47,481 bases of DNA from Defluviitaleaceae bacterium (GTDB lineage: Bacteria > Bacillota > Clostridia > Lachnospirales > WQUN01): assembly GCA_009779755.1 (NCBI GenBank), contig WRDO01000024.1, positions 1 to 47,481 on the forward strand, in the 5' to 3' direction. Below the pieces are notes generated by a model that made no database searches, was not told where the DNA came from, and saw nothing but the letters and a program-made list of their open reading frames with translations. Position numbers and translations under genes: made by a program. Shown piece after piece: positions 9,497 to 18,584 of this stretch. Position 1 is the stretch's first letter, and every line of letters begins with the position of its first letter.

Positions 9497-10900
9497 ATGC
9501 ATGCATTTACACGCAAGACAGGTAAAGTAATTATTTTGTTACTGGCCGCCGTTGCCGTACTTTTCGCGGTTGCAGCTTGTAACAGGGGCGGGGGCGACTC
9601 CGGCGAAACCATTCCGGGCGTTGACCATTCACAACCCCCGCGTCTTATCCGCCTCGCTTCCTGGCACGATTACGGCCCGGGGCTCGGCATCAGGGCCGAA
9701 AGACCCGATCCGAACGAAGAAGACGACTACGAAGTGGCGATGATGCAATGGAACAACGCCAACGCCGTAGCGGAACGCTTTAACGTTAGGTTCGAATCCT
9801 TCACCGTAGGCGAATACCATGAGTTCCATGAAGCGTTCCTGGCGCACCAATTGGCCAACGACCCCATCGGCGACCTCATCGTAATTTCCGGCTCGTACAT
9901 GCAAGCTGCTTTGGCGGGTAGCCACATCATAGACATCGCCACACTCCAATACCCGGGCAGCAACCTGTTCGGAGCGCAAACGGTCGTAAGGCCCGGGCTC
10001 CAAATGGGCGGATCAATCTATTCACTTGATACGGGCGCACCCTCAAGGCAACATTTCTGGTTGGGCGTCAACTGGGACATGGTACAACGCCTTGGTTTGC
10101 AAGACCCCGTAGCGTTGTTTGACGCGGGCAACTGGACGTGGGATGCGTTCCTCAGCATGACACGCGCCGCCGGTGCCGCAGGGTATTGGGGCGTATCCGG
10201 TTGGGTACGTGACTTTGCCCAAGGCATCATCGCCATGAACGACGGGCAAATCGCAACCGACAACTTTATGTACGCGCTGGACTCCCCCAATACATTGGCA
10301 GCCATCGAACTGCTGGAAACCTTGTGGAACGAAGAACTGTACTGGCATGAGCCCGGCAACGTCGATTCCATTTGGGACTGGTGGGGTCTGTCAACGGCCT
10401 TCCACGGAAACGATGTATTGTTCTGGGCCGCAGAATTCTGGCACGCGGGTATGGTAGGTTATGACTGGTCCGATCCCCCGTACGAATTCCGCATAGTACC
10501 CTTCCCGCGCGGACCGCAAGGCAGCGGCAGGTACCACGGCCTTCGCGGCTTCCAAGGCGGATGGGCTATCCCCACCGGTGTACAGGATCCCCAATTAGTC
10601 TTCCGCGTATTTGAAGCATTAAACGAATGGCCCGGCGATGATTTGTGGATACTGACCGACGCCGACGACGCCGACACCCGTCAAATGCTTTGGACGGAAA
10701 AATGCGTTGAAATCAACAACTTCGTCGCACGTAACACCCGCTTCGACGCAGGTATCGCAGCCGGTATCGGCGACATACCGGGTAACGTAGCCGACTGGGT
10801 ATTCCAAGGCGTACGTACCGCGGCTGAAGCAGCCGAATACCTGCGCGGTGAAAGCCAAGAAACATTGGATAACACGGCAAGGGTTATGGGCCTCAGATAA
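9497..10900 (+). CDS. Extracellular sugar-binding lipoprotein, second set
   Basis: A 467-residue solute-binding lipoprotein. The N-terminus has a basic stretch, a hydrophobic core and a lipobox ending at Cys28 (VAAC), followed by a Gly/Asn-rich linker, so it should be lipid-anchored on the outer face of the membrane. The rest is rich in Trp and acidic residues, as in oligosaccharide-binding proteins. An AAAGGAGG site precedes ATG 9497. As last gene of the operon it is followed by a strong terminator. It presumably serves the two permeases at 7562-9457. Confidence 0.9.
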   Translation: MHAFTRKTGKVIILLLAAVAVLFAVAACNRGGGDSGETIPGVDHSQPPRLIRLASWHDYGPGLGIRAERPDPNEEDDYEVAMMQWNNANAVAERFNVRFESFTVGEYHEFHEAFLAHQLANDPIGDLIVISGSYMQAALAGSHIIDIATLQYPGSNLFGAQTVVRPGLQMGGSIYSLDTGAPSRQHFWLGVNWDMVQRLGLQDPVALFDAGNWTWDAFLSMTRAAGAAGYWGVSGWVRDFAQGIIAMNDGQIATDNFMYALDSPNTLAAIELLETLWNEELYWHEPGNVDSIWDWWGLSTAFHGNDVLFWAAEFWHAGMVGYDWSDPPYEFRIVPFPRGPQGSGRYHGLRGFQGGWAIPTGVQDPQLVFRVFEALNEWPGDDLWILTDADDADTRQMLWTEKCVEINNFVARNTRFDAGIAAGIGDIPGNVADWVFQGVRTAAEAAEYLRGESQETLDNTARVMGLR

Positions 10901-10931
10901 CAAAGCGTAACCGATTAATAAAACGTAAAGG

Positions 10932-10962
10932 GAACCGGCCCGTGAGGGTCGGTTCTTTTTTT
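10932..10962 (+). terminator. Rho-independent terminator of the sugar-import operon
   Basis: A 10-bp stem (10932-10941 with 10946-10955, one G-U pair) with a GTGA tetraloop is followed directly by a run of seven T. It ends the 1-10900 operon. Confidence 0.92.
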
Positions 10963-10971
10963 ATCGGAAAA

Positions 10972-10980
10972 TGGTATAAT
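10972..10980 (+). promoter_or_regulatory. Extended -10 promoter of the walR operon
   Basis: TGGTATAAT is a consensus extended -10 element, 63 bases before the walR start. The region 17 bases upstream overlaps the terminator T-run and has no good -35, which suits an extended -10 promoter. Confidence 0.7.
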
Positions 10981-11042
10981 AAAGACCGTAATCGTAATAA
11001 AAATAACCCGAAAATAAAAATGCAATCCATAAAGGAGGCCCT

Positions 11043-11753
11043 ATGAGCGCGAAGATTTTGGTAGTGGACGACGAAATAAGGATTGTGGACATTCTTACCT
11101 ACAACTTAAGGAAAGAAGGCTACGATGTCCTGTCGGCAAACGACGGTGTGGCGGGTTTAAAGCTGGCGTTAAAGGAAAACCCCGACTTGGTGCTGTTGGA
11201 TATCATGATGCCCAAGATGGACGGTTACGAGGTATGCAAACGTATACGCGAGGTTTCGCAGGTACCGATTATCATGCTGACCGCGCGTGCGGACGAAACG
11301 GACAAGGTGCTGAGCTTTGACTTGGGTGCGGACGATTATGTGACGAAACCCTTCGGCGTACGCGAACTGATGAAGCGGGTAATGGCCAACCTTCGCCGAT
11401 GGGACAAGGACGCGAAAAAGGAAGTGGGTAAGCAGCTGACCTTCGGCGAGCTTGTCGTTGATTTGGATTTGTATGAAGTTACGAGGAACGGCGAAGTGGT
11501 GGAATTGACGCGGCGTGAATTTGAGGTCGTACGGTTCCTTGCTACGCAAAATAATCAAGTGTTCTCGCGTGAAATGCTGCTGAAGGAGGTATGGGGCTTC
11601 GAATTCTTCGGCGATGTGCGCACGGTGGACGTTACGATCAGGCGACTGCGCACGAAACTGGAGCCCGAACCGGAATCCCCCACATACGTACTGACCAAAC
11701 GCGGCGTGGGTTATCACTTCACTACGGAATTCGGTAACGGCACGGTCCAATGA
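11043..11753 (+). CDS. walR: WalR-like OmpR-family response regulator
   Basis: A 236-residue response regulator. The receiver domain (about 1-120) has acidic residues D9/D10, phosphoacceptor D53 (LLDIMMPKMDG), and the DDYVTKPF lysine loop. The DNA-binding winged helix (about 135-230) has the OmpR-type LTRREFEVV and GVGYHF motifs. An AAAGGAGG site precedes ATG 11043. The next three genes are its kinase and WalH- and WalI-like proteins, an order diagnostic of the Wal (YycFG) system controlling cell-wall metabolism. It overlaps walK by four bases. Confidence 0.9.
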   Translation: MSAKILVVDDEIRIVDILTYNLRKEGYDVLSANDGVAGLKLALKENPDLVLLDIMMPKMDGYEVCKRIREVSQVPIIMLTARADETDKVLSFDLGADDYVTKPFGVRELMKRVMANLRRWDKDAKKEVGKQLTFGELVVDLDLYEVTRNGEVVELTRREFEVVRFLATQNNQVFSREMLLKEVWGFEFFGDVRTVDVTIRRLRTKLEPEPESPTYVLTKRGVGYHFTTEFGNGTVQ

Positions 11754-13198
11754 AGGTAAGGAAATATAACAGCATCAAATTAAAGCTCATGGTTATCTAT
11801 ATATCCGTGGTTTTGATTGTCATGGCGTTGAGCGGTACGTTTATGCTGCGGCAGGTACGCGAAATGGAGGAGGAACGGGCGCGTGAGCGGCTGCGGGGGT
11901 TTGCCGTCCGGGTTTATAACACGATCGTATTGCCCAATGACCGCGCCCGTTTTATAGACGCACCCGAATGGGAGACGATGCAGAGCGAATATGAAATCGA
12001 AGTGATCCTGATGAGTGAGTTGGGCGTCGGGATCGCACCCGTCGGGTTTGTGGGGGCGCGTTCCAACGACCGTGCCATATCGTGGGCCATGAGCGGGCAG
12101 GAAGGGTTTTCTGTCGGGCGTGTGGGTATGGACTTAAATAACATAGAAGCAGAATGGTTAAGTTTTGCCATGCCCGTCGATCATGCCGACGGGCGTTTTA
12201 TTATCAACGCCCGCATGAAGACCGACGACATGAACGCGAACCTCTTTGAGCTTACGCGGATATTGATACTAACGGTATTGGTGGCGTTGGTTATTATCCC
12301 GATTGCGTGGTATTTCCTCGCGGATACGCTGACACGGCCCATCGTCGCGATGTCGCGCCATGCCCGAGCGGTGGCCGGAGGTGATTTGACAAAACAAATC
12401 CCCGTCCATAGCGGGGATGAAATCGGCGTGTTGGCCAACAGCGTTAATTTTATGACAAACGAGATTTCACAGCACTTGGAGCAACAAAAAAAGCAGGACG
12501 AAATGCGTAAGGAATTTGTAGCCAATGTATCCCATGAATTGCGTACGCCGCTCACCTCGATCCGTACGTATACCGAAACGTTGATTGACGGCGCGCTCGA
12601 GGACCCAAAGACAGCCATGGCTTTCTTGGAGATCATCGACGAGGAAGCGCGGCGTATGTCAACGCTGGTGACGGATTTATTGGAATTATCAAGGCTCGAC
12701 AACAAACAAGCGTCGTTGGAGCTTGACATCGTGGATTTGCTGGGTTTGATCCGTATTTCCATCCGCCAATGCCAAGTATTGGCCGAACAAACGAACCAAG
12801 TGATCCAATTGGCCGGGACGGAGGACGCGTGTTTTATATTGGCCAACGCGCCCCGTATTAATCAAGTGATCTCGAATATCCTATCCAATTCGATCAAATA
12901 CAGCCCCAAGGGGTCAACCATACACGTGTCGGTCGAATCGGACGAAAACCGTCACCAAGTCAGCATCCGCGACGAAGGTATGGGTGTACCGGAAGAGGAT
13001 TTGTCACGTATTTTTGACCGTTTTTACCGTGTGGACAAAGCCCGCTCGCGTGCGCTGGGAGGCACGGGCTTAGGGCTCGCCATCGCCAAGGAAATCATGG
13101 AGGCGCACGGCGGGACGATACACGCGGCCAGTACCCCGGGGATTGGTACTACCATGGTATTGCGCTTTAAACGTGAAGAGGGCGGCGTTGGTGTTTAA
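11750..13198 (+). CDS. walK: WalK-like sensor histidine kinase lacking a PAS domain
   Basis: A 482-residue membrane kinase. Two helices (about 12-32 and 165-190) bracket an extracytoplasmic domain of about 130 residues. A HAMP domain follows (about 185-238), then HisKA with phosphoacceptor His262 (SHELRTPL), and an ATPase domain with N-box (ISNILSNSIKY), GMGVPE and GTGLGLAI motifs. Firmicute WalK proteins are usually about 600 residues with a PAS domain between HAMP and HisKA; here only a short linker is present. It should phosphorylate the upstream WalR. Confidence 0.88.
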   Translation: MKVRKYNSIKLKLMVIYISVVLIVMALSGTFMLRQVREMEEERARERLRGFAVRVYNTIVLPNDRARFIDAPEWETMQSEYEIEVILMSELGVGIAPVGFVGARSNDRAISWAMSGQEGFSVGRVGMDLNNIEAEWLSFAMPVDHADGRFIINARMKTDDMNANLFELTRILILTVLVALVIIPIAWYFLADTLTRPIVAMSRHARAVAGGDLTKQIPVHSGDEIGVLANSVNFMTNEISQHLEQQKKQDEMRKEFVANVSHELRTPLTSIRTYTETLIDGALEDPKTAMAFLEIIDEEARRMSTLVTDLLELSRLDNKQASLELDIVDLLGLIRISIRQCQVLAEQTNQVIQLAGTEDACFILANAPRINQVISNILSNSIKYSPKGSTIHVSVESDENRHQVSIRDEGMGVPEEDLSRIFDRFYRVDKARSRALGGTGLGLAIAKEIMEAHGGTIHAASTPGIGTTMVLRFKREEGGVGV

Positions 13199-14465
13199 TT
13201 TATTAAACAAAGGTAAAATCCGCAAATTAAAATCCGTGGTGATTATCGCCTTGGCGGTATTGGCTGTGTATCAAACGGGTCAACTGTGGTTTGTGAATAT
13301 TACGAATCGCAGCTTCTTCGTTTACCTTGCGGCACTCTTTGACCCCCCTTCACCTGACGGGTATACGGACATCGTACGCCCTTCGCGCGTAATCTTCGGC
13401 AATGGGGACGGTCGGTTTGACATGCGTTACGGCGTAAACGAACCGTCCGCGGACAACGCCATAACGGAAATATTGCGGCGCGGTATTTTTATTAATATGG
13501 GTGAAGCCGCACCCATCCTTAACACCGCGTTACGCGGCCCGGTTATCCTGTATGAATATGCGTTTACGATGCGTGCGGATGTGTTTGCCCCGGCGTTTAA
13601 CCAAAGCACGGGTGCGGTGCTGACGGATAGGGGATTGGACGCGTTTAACGCCGTGGCGGTACTACCCACGAGCGTAATTTTTTTGGATGATGAACACGCT
13701 TGGACCTTCGCGTTACCTTCCGGGTATTTTTATATACCCGATTTCTATATCAACGACGATTTGTATTTTAACGCTACGGATACGCGTATTTTTTTACCCC
13801 GAACGTTAAACGGTTGGCGGCACAACCCGCTGCGGATGACAAACCCGTATGCCAATCGTTCCGGTGAGGTGCAATTACATTCGGTTAATGCGCAGGTATC
13901 CCATTTCTTTGATAATCCCGCGATGCGTAACCCGCGCATGGAGGGTAACGTCATCACAATAACGACGATCAATACGCGGTTACGTTATTTACCGGGGAAT
14001 GTATTGGAATACAATTGCTTCCGCCCCATCCGCCGTGAACAATCGCCCGATTTTATGACGGACTTCGCGGGTGCGCTGGCGTTTATCAATAATGACCCCC
14101 ATGCTTCAAACCATGACTTTTACCTTGCGGAATATGAGTTAAACGGGCGTACGCATATTTTCCGTTTTAATTACATTATTGGCGGAACGGCAACGGGTGG
14201 TTTTCCTTTATTCGCCCCGGAGCAAGGGTGGGGACCCGCGAACGACCCGCTGTATTATCCCGTTGAAATAACGGTGGACCATGGGCACGTTACTCGTTAC
14301 CGCAAATCGGCGTATATATTCGATTTGGATATAATGCACCAATTAACGTTGACCCCCAACGCGCTAAATGTAGCGGTTGGGGAAGGGGAGCGCCTTACGT
14401 TAGGTTTCCCCGCCGAGTTGGGTATGGGTTTGGAATTACGGTTGGAAAGAGCGGAAGAAAACTGA
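13191..14465 (+). CDS. WalH (YycH)-like regulatory protein
   Basis: A protein of 424 residues from the GTG at 13191, which overlaps the walK stop and follows a GAAGAGGGCGG region; longer in-frame starts exist inside walK and look unlikely. A short basic N-terminus precedes one membrane helix (about residues 15-32), the remainder being extracytoplasmic. It resembles YycH only weakly and is assigned mainly by position (walR-walK-H-I) and topology. In Bacillus and Staphylococcus, YycH and YycI contact WalK through their membrane helices and tune its activity. Confidence 0.7.
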   Translation: MFNLLNKGKIRKLKSVVIIALAVLAVYQTGQLWFVNITNRSFFVYLAALFDPPSPDGYTDIVRPSRVIFGNGDGRFDMRYGVNEPSADNAITEILRRGIFINMGEAAPILNTALRGPVILYEYAFTMRADVFAPAFNQSTGAVLTDRGLDAFNAVAVLPTSVIFLDDEHAWTFALPSGYFYIPDFYINDDLYFNATDTRIFLPRTLNGWRHNPLRMTNPYANRSGEVQLHSVNAQVSHFFDNPAMRNPRMEGNVITITTINTRLRYLPGNVLEYNCFRPIRREQSPDFMTDFAGALAFINNDPHASNHDFYLAEYELNGRTHIFRFNYIIGGTATGGFPLFAPEQGWGPANDPLYYPVEITVDHGHVTRYRKSAYIFDLDIMHQLTLTPNALNVAVGEGERLTLGFPAELGMGLELRLERAEEN

Positions 14466-15292
14466 TGGAATGGGAAAAAGCAAAGAATTTAATATTACTC
14501 TTTTTCGTTTTGCTTAACATCGCTTTGGCGGGTTATCTTTTCGCGGAGAATCGGCGGTATACGGTTTCCGCCGAACATGAGGACATCATCCGTACCGTGC
14601 TGGCGCGGCACGATATTACAATGGAAACCGATATGATACGCCGTTTCCCGCCGATGCGGGCGTTGCGTATATCGGGTTATTACTACGATGAAGATATGTT
14701 AACGGGTATTTTCTTCGGCGATGATTCCCGTGTTATACGCGAGGAAACCCCGTTTGGGGTGGATTTTACGTTGGGAAACGCACAAATGTGGATAACGGAC
14801 GGGTTCGTCACCTATTTTAACCCGGATGGGTTGGATACAACCGCGGAATCCATTATAGCGCGCCATTTCCCCGAGTTCGTCCTTGACGAATTCTTTACGC
14901 CCCACGATGAAGAAGGCCGACGCATTGTATATCGGCAATCCTACAGGGGTCATATCATATATTCGAATGTAATCGAATTCCTTGTTACGGATGCGGGGAT
15001 TATCGAGGTGGATATGCAATTCGGTCGGGTGCACGGCTTCGACGACTTGGAACGGTCGTTGTTCGCCCCCGACGAAGCATTGATCACCTTTATGCAACGC
15101 GCGCACACGCTCCTCGGTACCCAACCTAAAACCATTTGGCATATGGATATCGTATATGTACTGGAATTCGCCAAAGCAAGTGATGAACGCGGTTCGAGTT
15201 ATTTAGCGATACCTTTTTACCGCATCTTTATACGTTGTTCCGAATTGCCGTTTTTGATCAACGCTTATATGAATATAAGCATCGATGCGTAA
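14465..15292 (+). CDS. WalI (YycI)-like regulatory protein
   Basis: A 275-residue protein starting with MEWEKAKNLILLFFVLLNI, the short charged start and single membrane helix (about residues 8-28) typical of YycI. The extracytoplasmic part has two-fold repeated alpha/beta features. It overlaps the preceding gene by one base. No WalJ or HtrA gene follows; the operon ends at a terminator. Confidence 0.8.
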   Translation: MEWEKAKNLILLFFVLLNIALAGYLFAENRRYTVSAEHEDIIRTVLARHDITMETDMIRRFPPMRALRISGYYYDEDMLTGIFFGDDSRVIREETPFGVDFTLGNAQMWITDGFVTYFNPDGLDTTAESIIARHFPEFVLDEFFTPHDEEGRRIVYRQSYRGHIIYSNVIEFLVTDAGIIEVDMQFGRVHGFDDLERSLFAPDEALITFMQRAHTLLGTQPKTIWHMDIVYVLEFAKASDERGSSYLAIPFYRIFIRCSELPFLINAYMNISIDA

Positions 15293-15297
15293 AAAAA

Positions 15298-15315
15298 CCC
15301 GGTATATCAACCGGG
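15298..15315. terminator. Bidirectional terminator between walI and DUF4364 gene
   Basis: A perfect 6-bp stem CCCGGT/ACCGGG with a 6-base loop lies between convergent genes. The leftward strand meets seven T (plus-strand A-run 15291-15297), a strong signal for the DUF4364 gene, whose stop codon is in the loop region. Rightward it is followed by ATTTT, a weaker signal for the wal operon. Confidence 0.8.
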
Positions 15316-15918
15316 ATTTTCGGGATCGTTTCTGTTTTCCCCGTCATTTGGCGAGGTTTCGTTTTGTTCAATTTGCGTGGTAAGCGCGTTAATAATCTGA
15401 CCGTATAAAACGCTCGCGTTCCGTTGCCAATTCATTTGTATAAATTTGGCTTGCTCGCGGGTATCGACCGATATGAACAATTCCAGCAAAGCGCGTTTGT
15501 CCTCATATACGCCGCACTTCACACGGAATTCGTCGTTATTTTCATCGGGGAAGTAGGTCGCGGTTTTTTCATAATCCTTTTTTATCTTTTGGCGGTTTTC
15601 ATTGGCGTATCGGATAATCGCTTGCCTCGTGCCGAACGCGATCCGCCGTTCGAAGAATTCAAGCGTATTTGCGCCATCCTCCGTTGTTGTATACCGCGTG
15701 GTATTGTTGTCCGACGCGTTTTCTTGCGATGTATCCAAAAACCCCATTTCCACCATTTCGGACAGGTTTTGCTGCAGCGTAAAGAAGTCCATAAAATCCC
15801 CGCTCAGTACCATTTCCACGATCTGCCCGCGCGACATGGGCAATACCATACGGTTTAACAAATACAAGATTATTAATTTATTTTCAACATCCTTATATTC
15901 CTGCATGGGGTCAGTCAT
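15307..15918 (-). CDS. DUF4364 family protein
   Basis: A 203-residue protein matching DUF4364, a clostridial family with a winged-helix-like N-terminus (about residues 1-80: NKLIILYLLN, LQQNLSEMVEMGFL) and a mixed alpha/beta C-terminal half. I chose ATG 15918 because AAGG lies nine bases upstream; the ATG at 15927 abuts the AAGG and is unlikely. The family is thought to be transcriptional regulators, but no target is known to me. The C-terminal tail is acidic and Asn/Glu-rich. Confidence 0.8.
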   Translation of the reverse strand: MTDPMQEYKDVENKLIILYLLNRMVLPMSRGQIVEMVLSGDFMDFFTLQQNLSEMVEMGFLDTSQENASDNNTTRYTTTEDGANTLEFFERRIAFGTRQAIIRYANENRQKIKKDYEKTATYFPDENNDEFRVKCGVYEDKRALLELFISVDTREQAKFIQMNWQRNASVLYGQIINALTTQIEQNETSPNDGENRNDPENPG

Positions 15919-15945
15919 ATGAATCATCCTTAAATAAGTAAATAA

Positions 15946-15978
15946 AAAGGACTGTCTTATGACAATCCCCTTTTTGCT
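15946..15978 (-). terminator. Terminator downstream of tRNA-Leu
   Basis: An imperfect stem (GTC/GAC core extended by AAAGG/CCTTT pairs, ATAA loop) is followed on the leftward strand by TTTTTATTT. It lies between the tRNA and the DUF4364 gene. A second short palindrome ATTCCGT-AACGGAAT (15983-15997) directly follows the tRNA 3' end. Confidence 0.6.
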
Positions 15979-15996
15979 TTACATTCCGTTACGGAA

Positions 15997-16079
15997 TGCC
16001 CGAGAAGGGACTTGAACCCCCACGATGTCGCCATCAGTGGATTTTGAGTCCACCGCGTCTGCCGTTCCGCCACTCGGGC
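15997..16079 (-). tRNA. tRNA-Leu, anticodon CAA
   Basis: The leftward strand folds into a class II tRNA: acceptor stem GCCCGAG pairing with CTCGGGC plus discriminator A, a D-arm starting TGGCGGAA, a GTGGA/TCCAC anticodon stem with loop CTCAAAA (anticodon CAA, reading UUG), a long variable arm, and a T-arm containing GGTTCAAGTCC. CCA is not encoded. A consensus promoter lies 36 bases upstream. Confidence 0.95.
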
Positions 16080-16114
16080 TTGAGGGGCCGCTTGTTTGCG
16101 ACCCCCGTTGCGTT

Positions 16115-16143
16115 ATTATACATGGATATAAAACGTTGTGCAA
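16115..16143 (-). promoter_or_regulatory. Sigma-A-type promoter of tRNA-Leu
   Basis: On the leftward strand TTGCAC and TATAAT are separated by exactly 17 bases, placed after the chemotaxis receptor gene and just before the tRNA. The tRNA can therefore be transcribed independently of that gene. Confidence 0.85.
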
Positions 16144-16161
16144 ATATTTATTGCGTTTTAC

Positions 16162-18447
16162 CTACAGGCGGAAGTATGCCACCAGTTGTTGCAATACCTC
16201 GGCTTGTGAGTTGAGTTCTTCCGAAGCCGCGGCGGTTTCTTCCGATACGGCGGAGTTGGATTGTACTACGTTCGATATCTGCGCAAGCCCGATCGAAACT
16301 TGGGAAATAGATTCGGCTTGTTCCTTCGAGGAAGCGGAAATACCGTTGATGATTTGTAATACTTCGTCTGCGTTCTTTACGATGACCGCCAACGATTCGC
16401 TGGTCGCTTCCGCGATGCTGGAGCCCGCGTCCACACGGTTGATGGAGTCGGAGATAAGGGCGGTGGTTTCCACCGTGGATTGTTGGGATTTGTTGGCGAG
16501 GTTGCGCACCTCGTCGGCTACCACCGCGAAACCGCGTCCGTGTTCGCCCGCACGCGCCGCTTCAACGGACGCGTTTAAGGACAGCAGGTTGGTTTGGAAG
16601 GTGATATCTTGGATACTCTTGATAATCTTTGAAATATCGTTGGACGATTCCTTGATTTGCCCCATCGCGTTTAGCATTTGCTTCATGGATTCGTTGCCCA
16701 CGTTGGCGTTCTCGGCGGATTTGCGTGAAAGGTCGCTGGCCAGGGTGGCGTTTTCAGCGTTGAGCTGGGTTTGCTGGTTGATTATATCGATCGATGCGTT
16801 TAGTTCCTCCACGCTGCTTGCTTGCTGCTGCGCACCGTTGGCAAGGTCGATCGCGCTGGCGGAAATCTGCTTTGCGCCCATCAATACTTGGCTGGAAGCG
16901 GAGTTGATGTCGGACATCGTTTTATGGAGCGTCGTCACGATGTTATCGATCGATGTCTTGATTTGGTTAAAGTCACCGTCGAATTGCATACGGATATGAC
17001 GGGTAAGGTCGCCCTTCGATACATCCGCCAAACAATCGCCGATTTCCTTTACGTAGCCGGCCATTCCCTTAATTACGTGGTTGATATCGTTCTTGATGGC
17101 GAGGAAGTCGCCCGCATAGTTGCCGTTTACGTAGGTATCGAAGAGACCTTTGTTAAGGGCGTTCATCGCGTTCTTAATATCCGCAAGCGGCTTGTCTACC
17201 GCTTCGGCTACGTTGTTGAGCCCCGACATTATGGTGCGCCAGTCGCCTTGGTATTTATTCGAATCAATGCTGAACTTAAGGTTACCCTTCACCGCTGCCG
17301 CGTCGATCATGGAATTTACTTCGCCGCTTACAGAGTTGAGGTTATTCAGTACGCTGCGCATTGCGTTTACCAAGGTCATGAATTCACCCGGCATGTCGGA
17401 AACCTTGACGTTAAAGTCGCCGTCGCTGATATTACCGAGGACCTTAACCACTTCGTTTATATTACCCACGAAACCGGTCAGAATCACATTAATGCCGTCG
17501 GTCATTTCACGGTAGGAGTTCATATATTTGCTTGTATCGATACGGTAGTTCATCCTGCCCTTTTCGTTGAATTCCGATTTTACGTCAGACAGATCCTTAA
17601 CGATACTGCGGATCATTTCGATAAGCGTTAGGACGTTGGCGGTCAATTCACCCACTTCATCCTTCGTTAGGCTTGAACGGTCTATGTTTACGTTGAGGTT
17701 ACCGTGAGCGACCTCATGCAATGAAGTAACGATGGAGCGGATGGGTTTGGTTATCGCTGAGGCAATGACCATGGCGATAATCACGCCAAAGAGCAAACCG
17801 ATCGATGCGATGATGATCACCGAAGTGGTCGTCGTAGCGGCTGTCCCTTCCAACTCTTCTACGCGATTATTTTTGGTTTCTCGGGTCGCGGCGTTCATTT
17901 CATTAAAAAGCTCGTATAACTCGCCGGCTACGCTTGAGCCCAAGTTAAAGAAATTTTCCACACGGCTGAAGCTCGCGGCGTCCCCCGCGATACCTTCGTT
18001 GGCGGCGGTATACATACCTACCAGAACGTCGGCGTGGTAGCGGTTAACCAACCTGCGCAAATCGTTATAATCGCGCAACGTATCGTCCCGTCTTTCGGGC
18101 GCGATATTGGGATCCGTACGCAGGCTCGTTTCGTTAAGGTCCAGCAGCCTCATGATTTCGGAAAGGCTCCTTTGACCCTCGTTGCGCATGGTCGACAGCG
18201 TTTGCGGATCCCCCATGCGGAAAGCCATGGCGGAAACGACGCGGCGCATATCCATAAGCTCCACTTCGACCGCGCTCAGGTTGTTGTACCTATAGACGGG
18301 ATGGTCCATAAGTAAGTTTATGTTTTCATCAATCCTGTTGATATTGATGAAGCTGAAAATGGAGATCGCCGCAAGGATGACGAGCACCACACCAAAGCCG
18401 AATACCAATTTGGCTTTGATTTTCATGTTCTTAAACATTGTGGCCAT
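16162..18447 (-). CDS. Methyl-accepting chemotaxis protein with multiple HAMP-like repeats
   Basis: A 761-residue chemoreceptor. TM1 is at about residues 12-32, an extracytoplasmic four-helix-bundle ligand domain at about 33-208, and TM2 at about 210-232. A HAMP domain follows (232-285). Before the signalling region come several more HAMP-like units, each with a GxLN/GDFN/GDLT segment. The signalling hairpin tip is at about 625-650 ([20 protein letters not shown]) with no CheR-binding pentapeptide at the C-terminus. A GGAGG site precedes ATG 18447 by eight bases. It should control CheA; no other chemotaxis genes are in the window. Confidence 0.9.
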   Translation of the reverse strand: MATMFKNMKIKAKLVFGFGVVLVILAAISIFSFININRIDENINLLMDHPVYRYNNLSAVEVELMDMRRVVSAMAFRMGDPQTLSTMRNEGQRSLSEIMRLLDLNETSLRTDPNIAPERRDDTLRDYNDLRRLVNRYHADVLVGMYTAANEGIAGDAASFSRVENFFNLGSSVAGELYELFNEMNAATRETKNNRVEELEGTAATTTTSVIIIASIGLLFGVIIAMVIASAITKPIRSIVTSLHEVAHGNLNVNIDRSSLTKDEVGELTANVLTLIEMIRSIVKDLSDVKSEFNEKGRMNYRIDTSKYMNSYREMTDGINVILTGFVGNINEVVKVLGNISDGDFNVKVSDMPGEFMTLVNAMRSVLNNLNSVSGEVNSMIDAAAVKGNLKFSIDSNKYQGDWRTIMSGLNNVAEAVDKPLADIKNAMNALNKGLFDTYVNGNYAGDFLAIKNDINHVIKGMAGYVKEIGDCLADVSKGDLTRHIRMQFDGDFNQIKTSIDNIVTTLHKTMSDINSASSQVLMGAKQISASAIDLANGAQQQASSVEELNASIDIINQQTQLNAENATLASDLSRKSAENANVGNESMKQMLNAMGQIKESSNDISKIIKSIQDITFQTNLLSLNASVEAARAGEHGRGFAVVADEVRNLANKSQQSTVETTALISDSINRVDAGSSIAEATSESLAVIVKNADEVLQIINGISASSKEQAESISQVSIGLAQISNVVQSNSAVSEETAAASEELNSQAEVLQQLVAYFRL

Positions 18448-18584
18448 TAAAAATCCTCCTCCCTCAAAGAGGGTAAAATAACGTGATCATTTACGTGCTT
18501 AAGTCTACCATGTTAGCAGTATGTATACAATACCCTGTATATCTTTTAATTATTTCATTTTTACGCATTATATTCCAATGGCGT

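Noticed and set aside
13143..13190. Longer start for the walH gene inside walK.
   Set aside because: It would overlap walK by 56 bases with no good ribosome site; GTG 13191 fits better.
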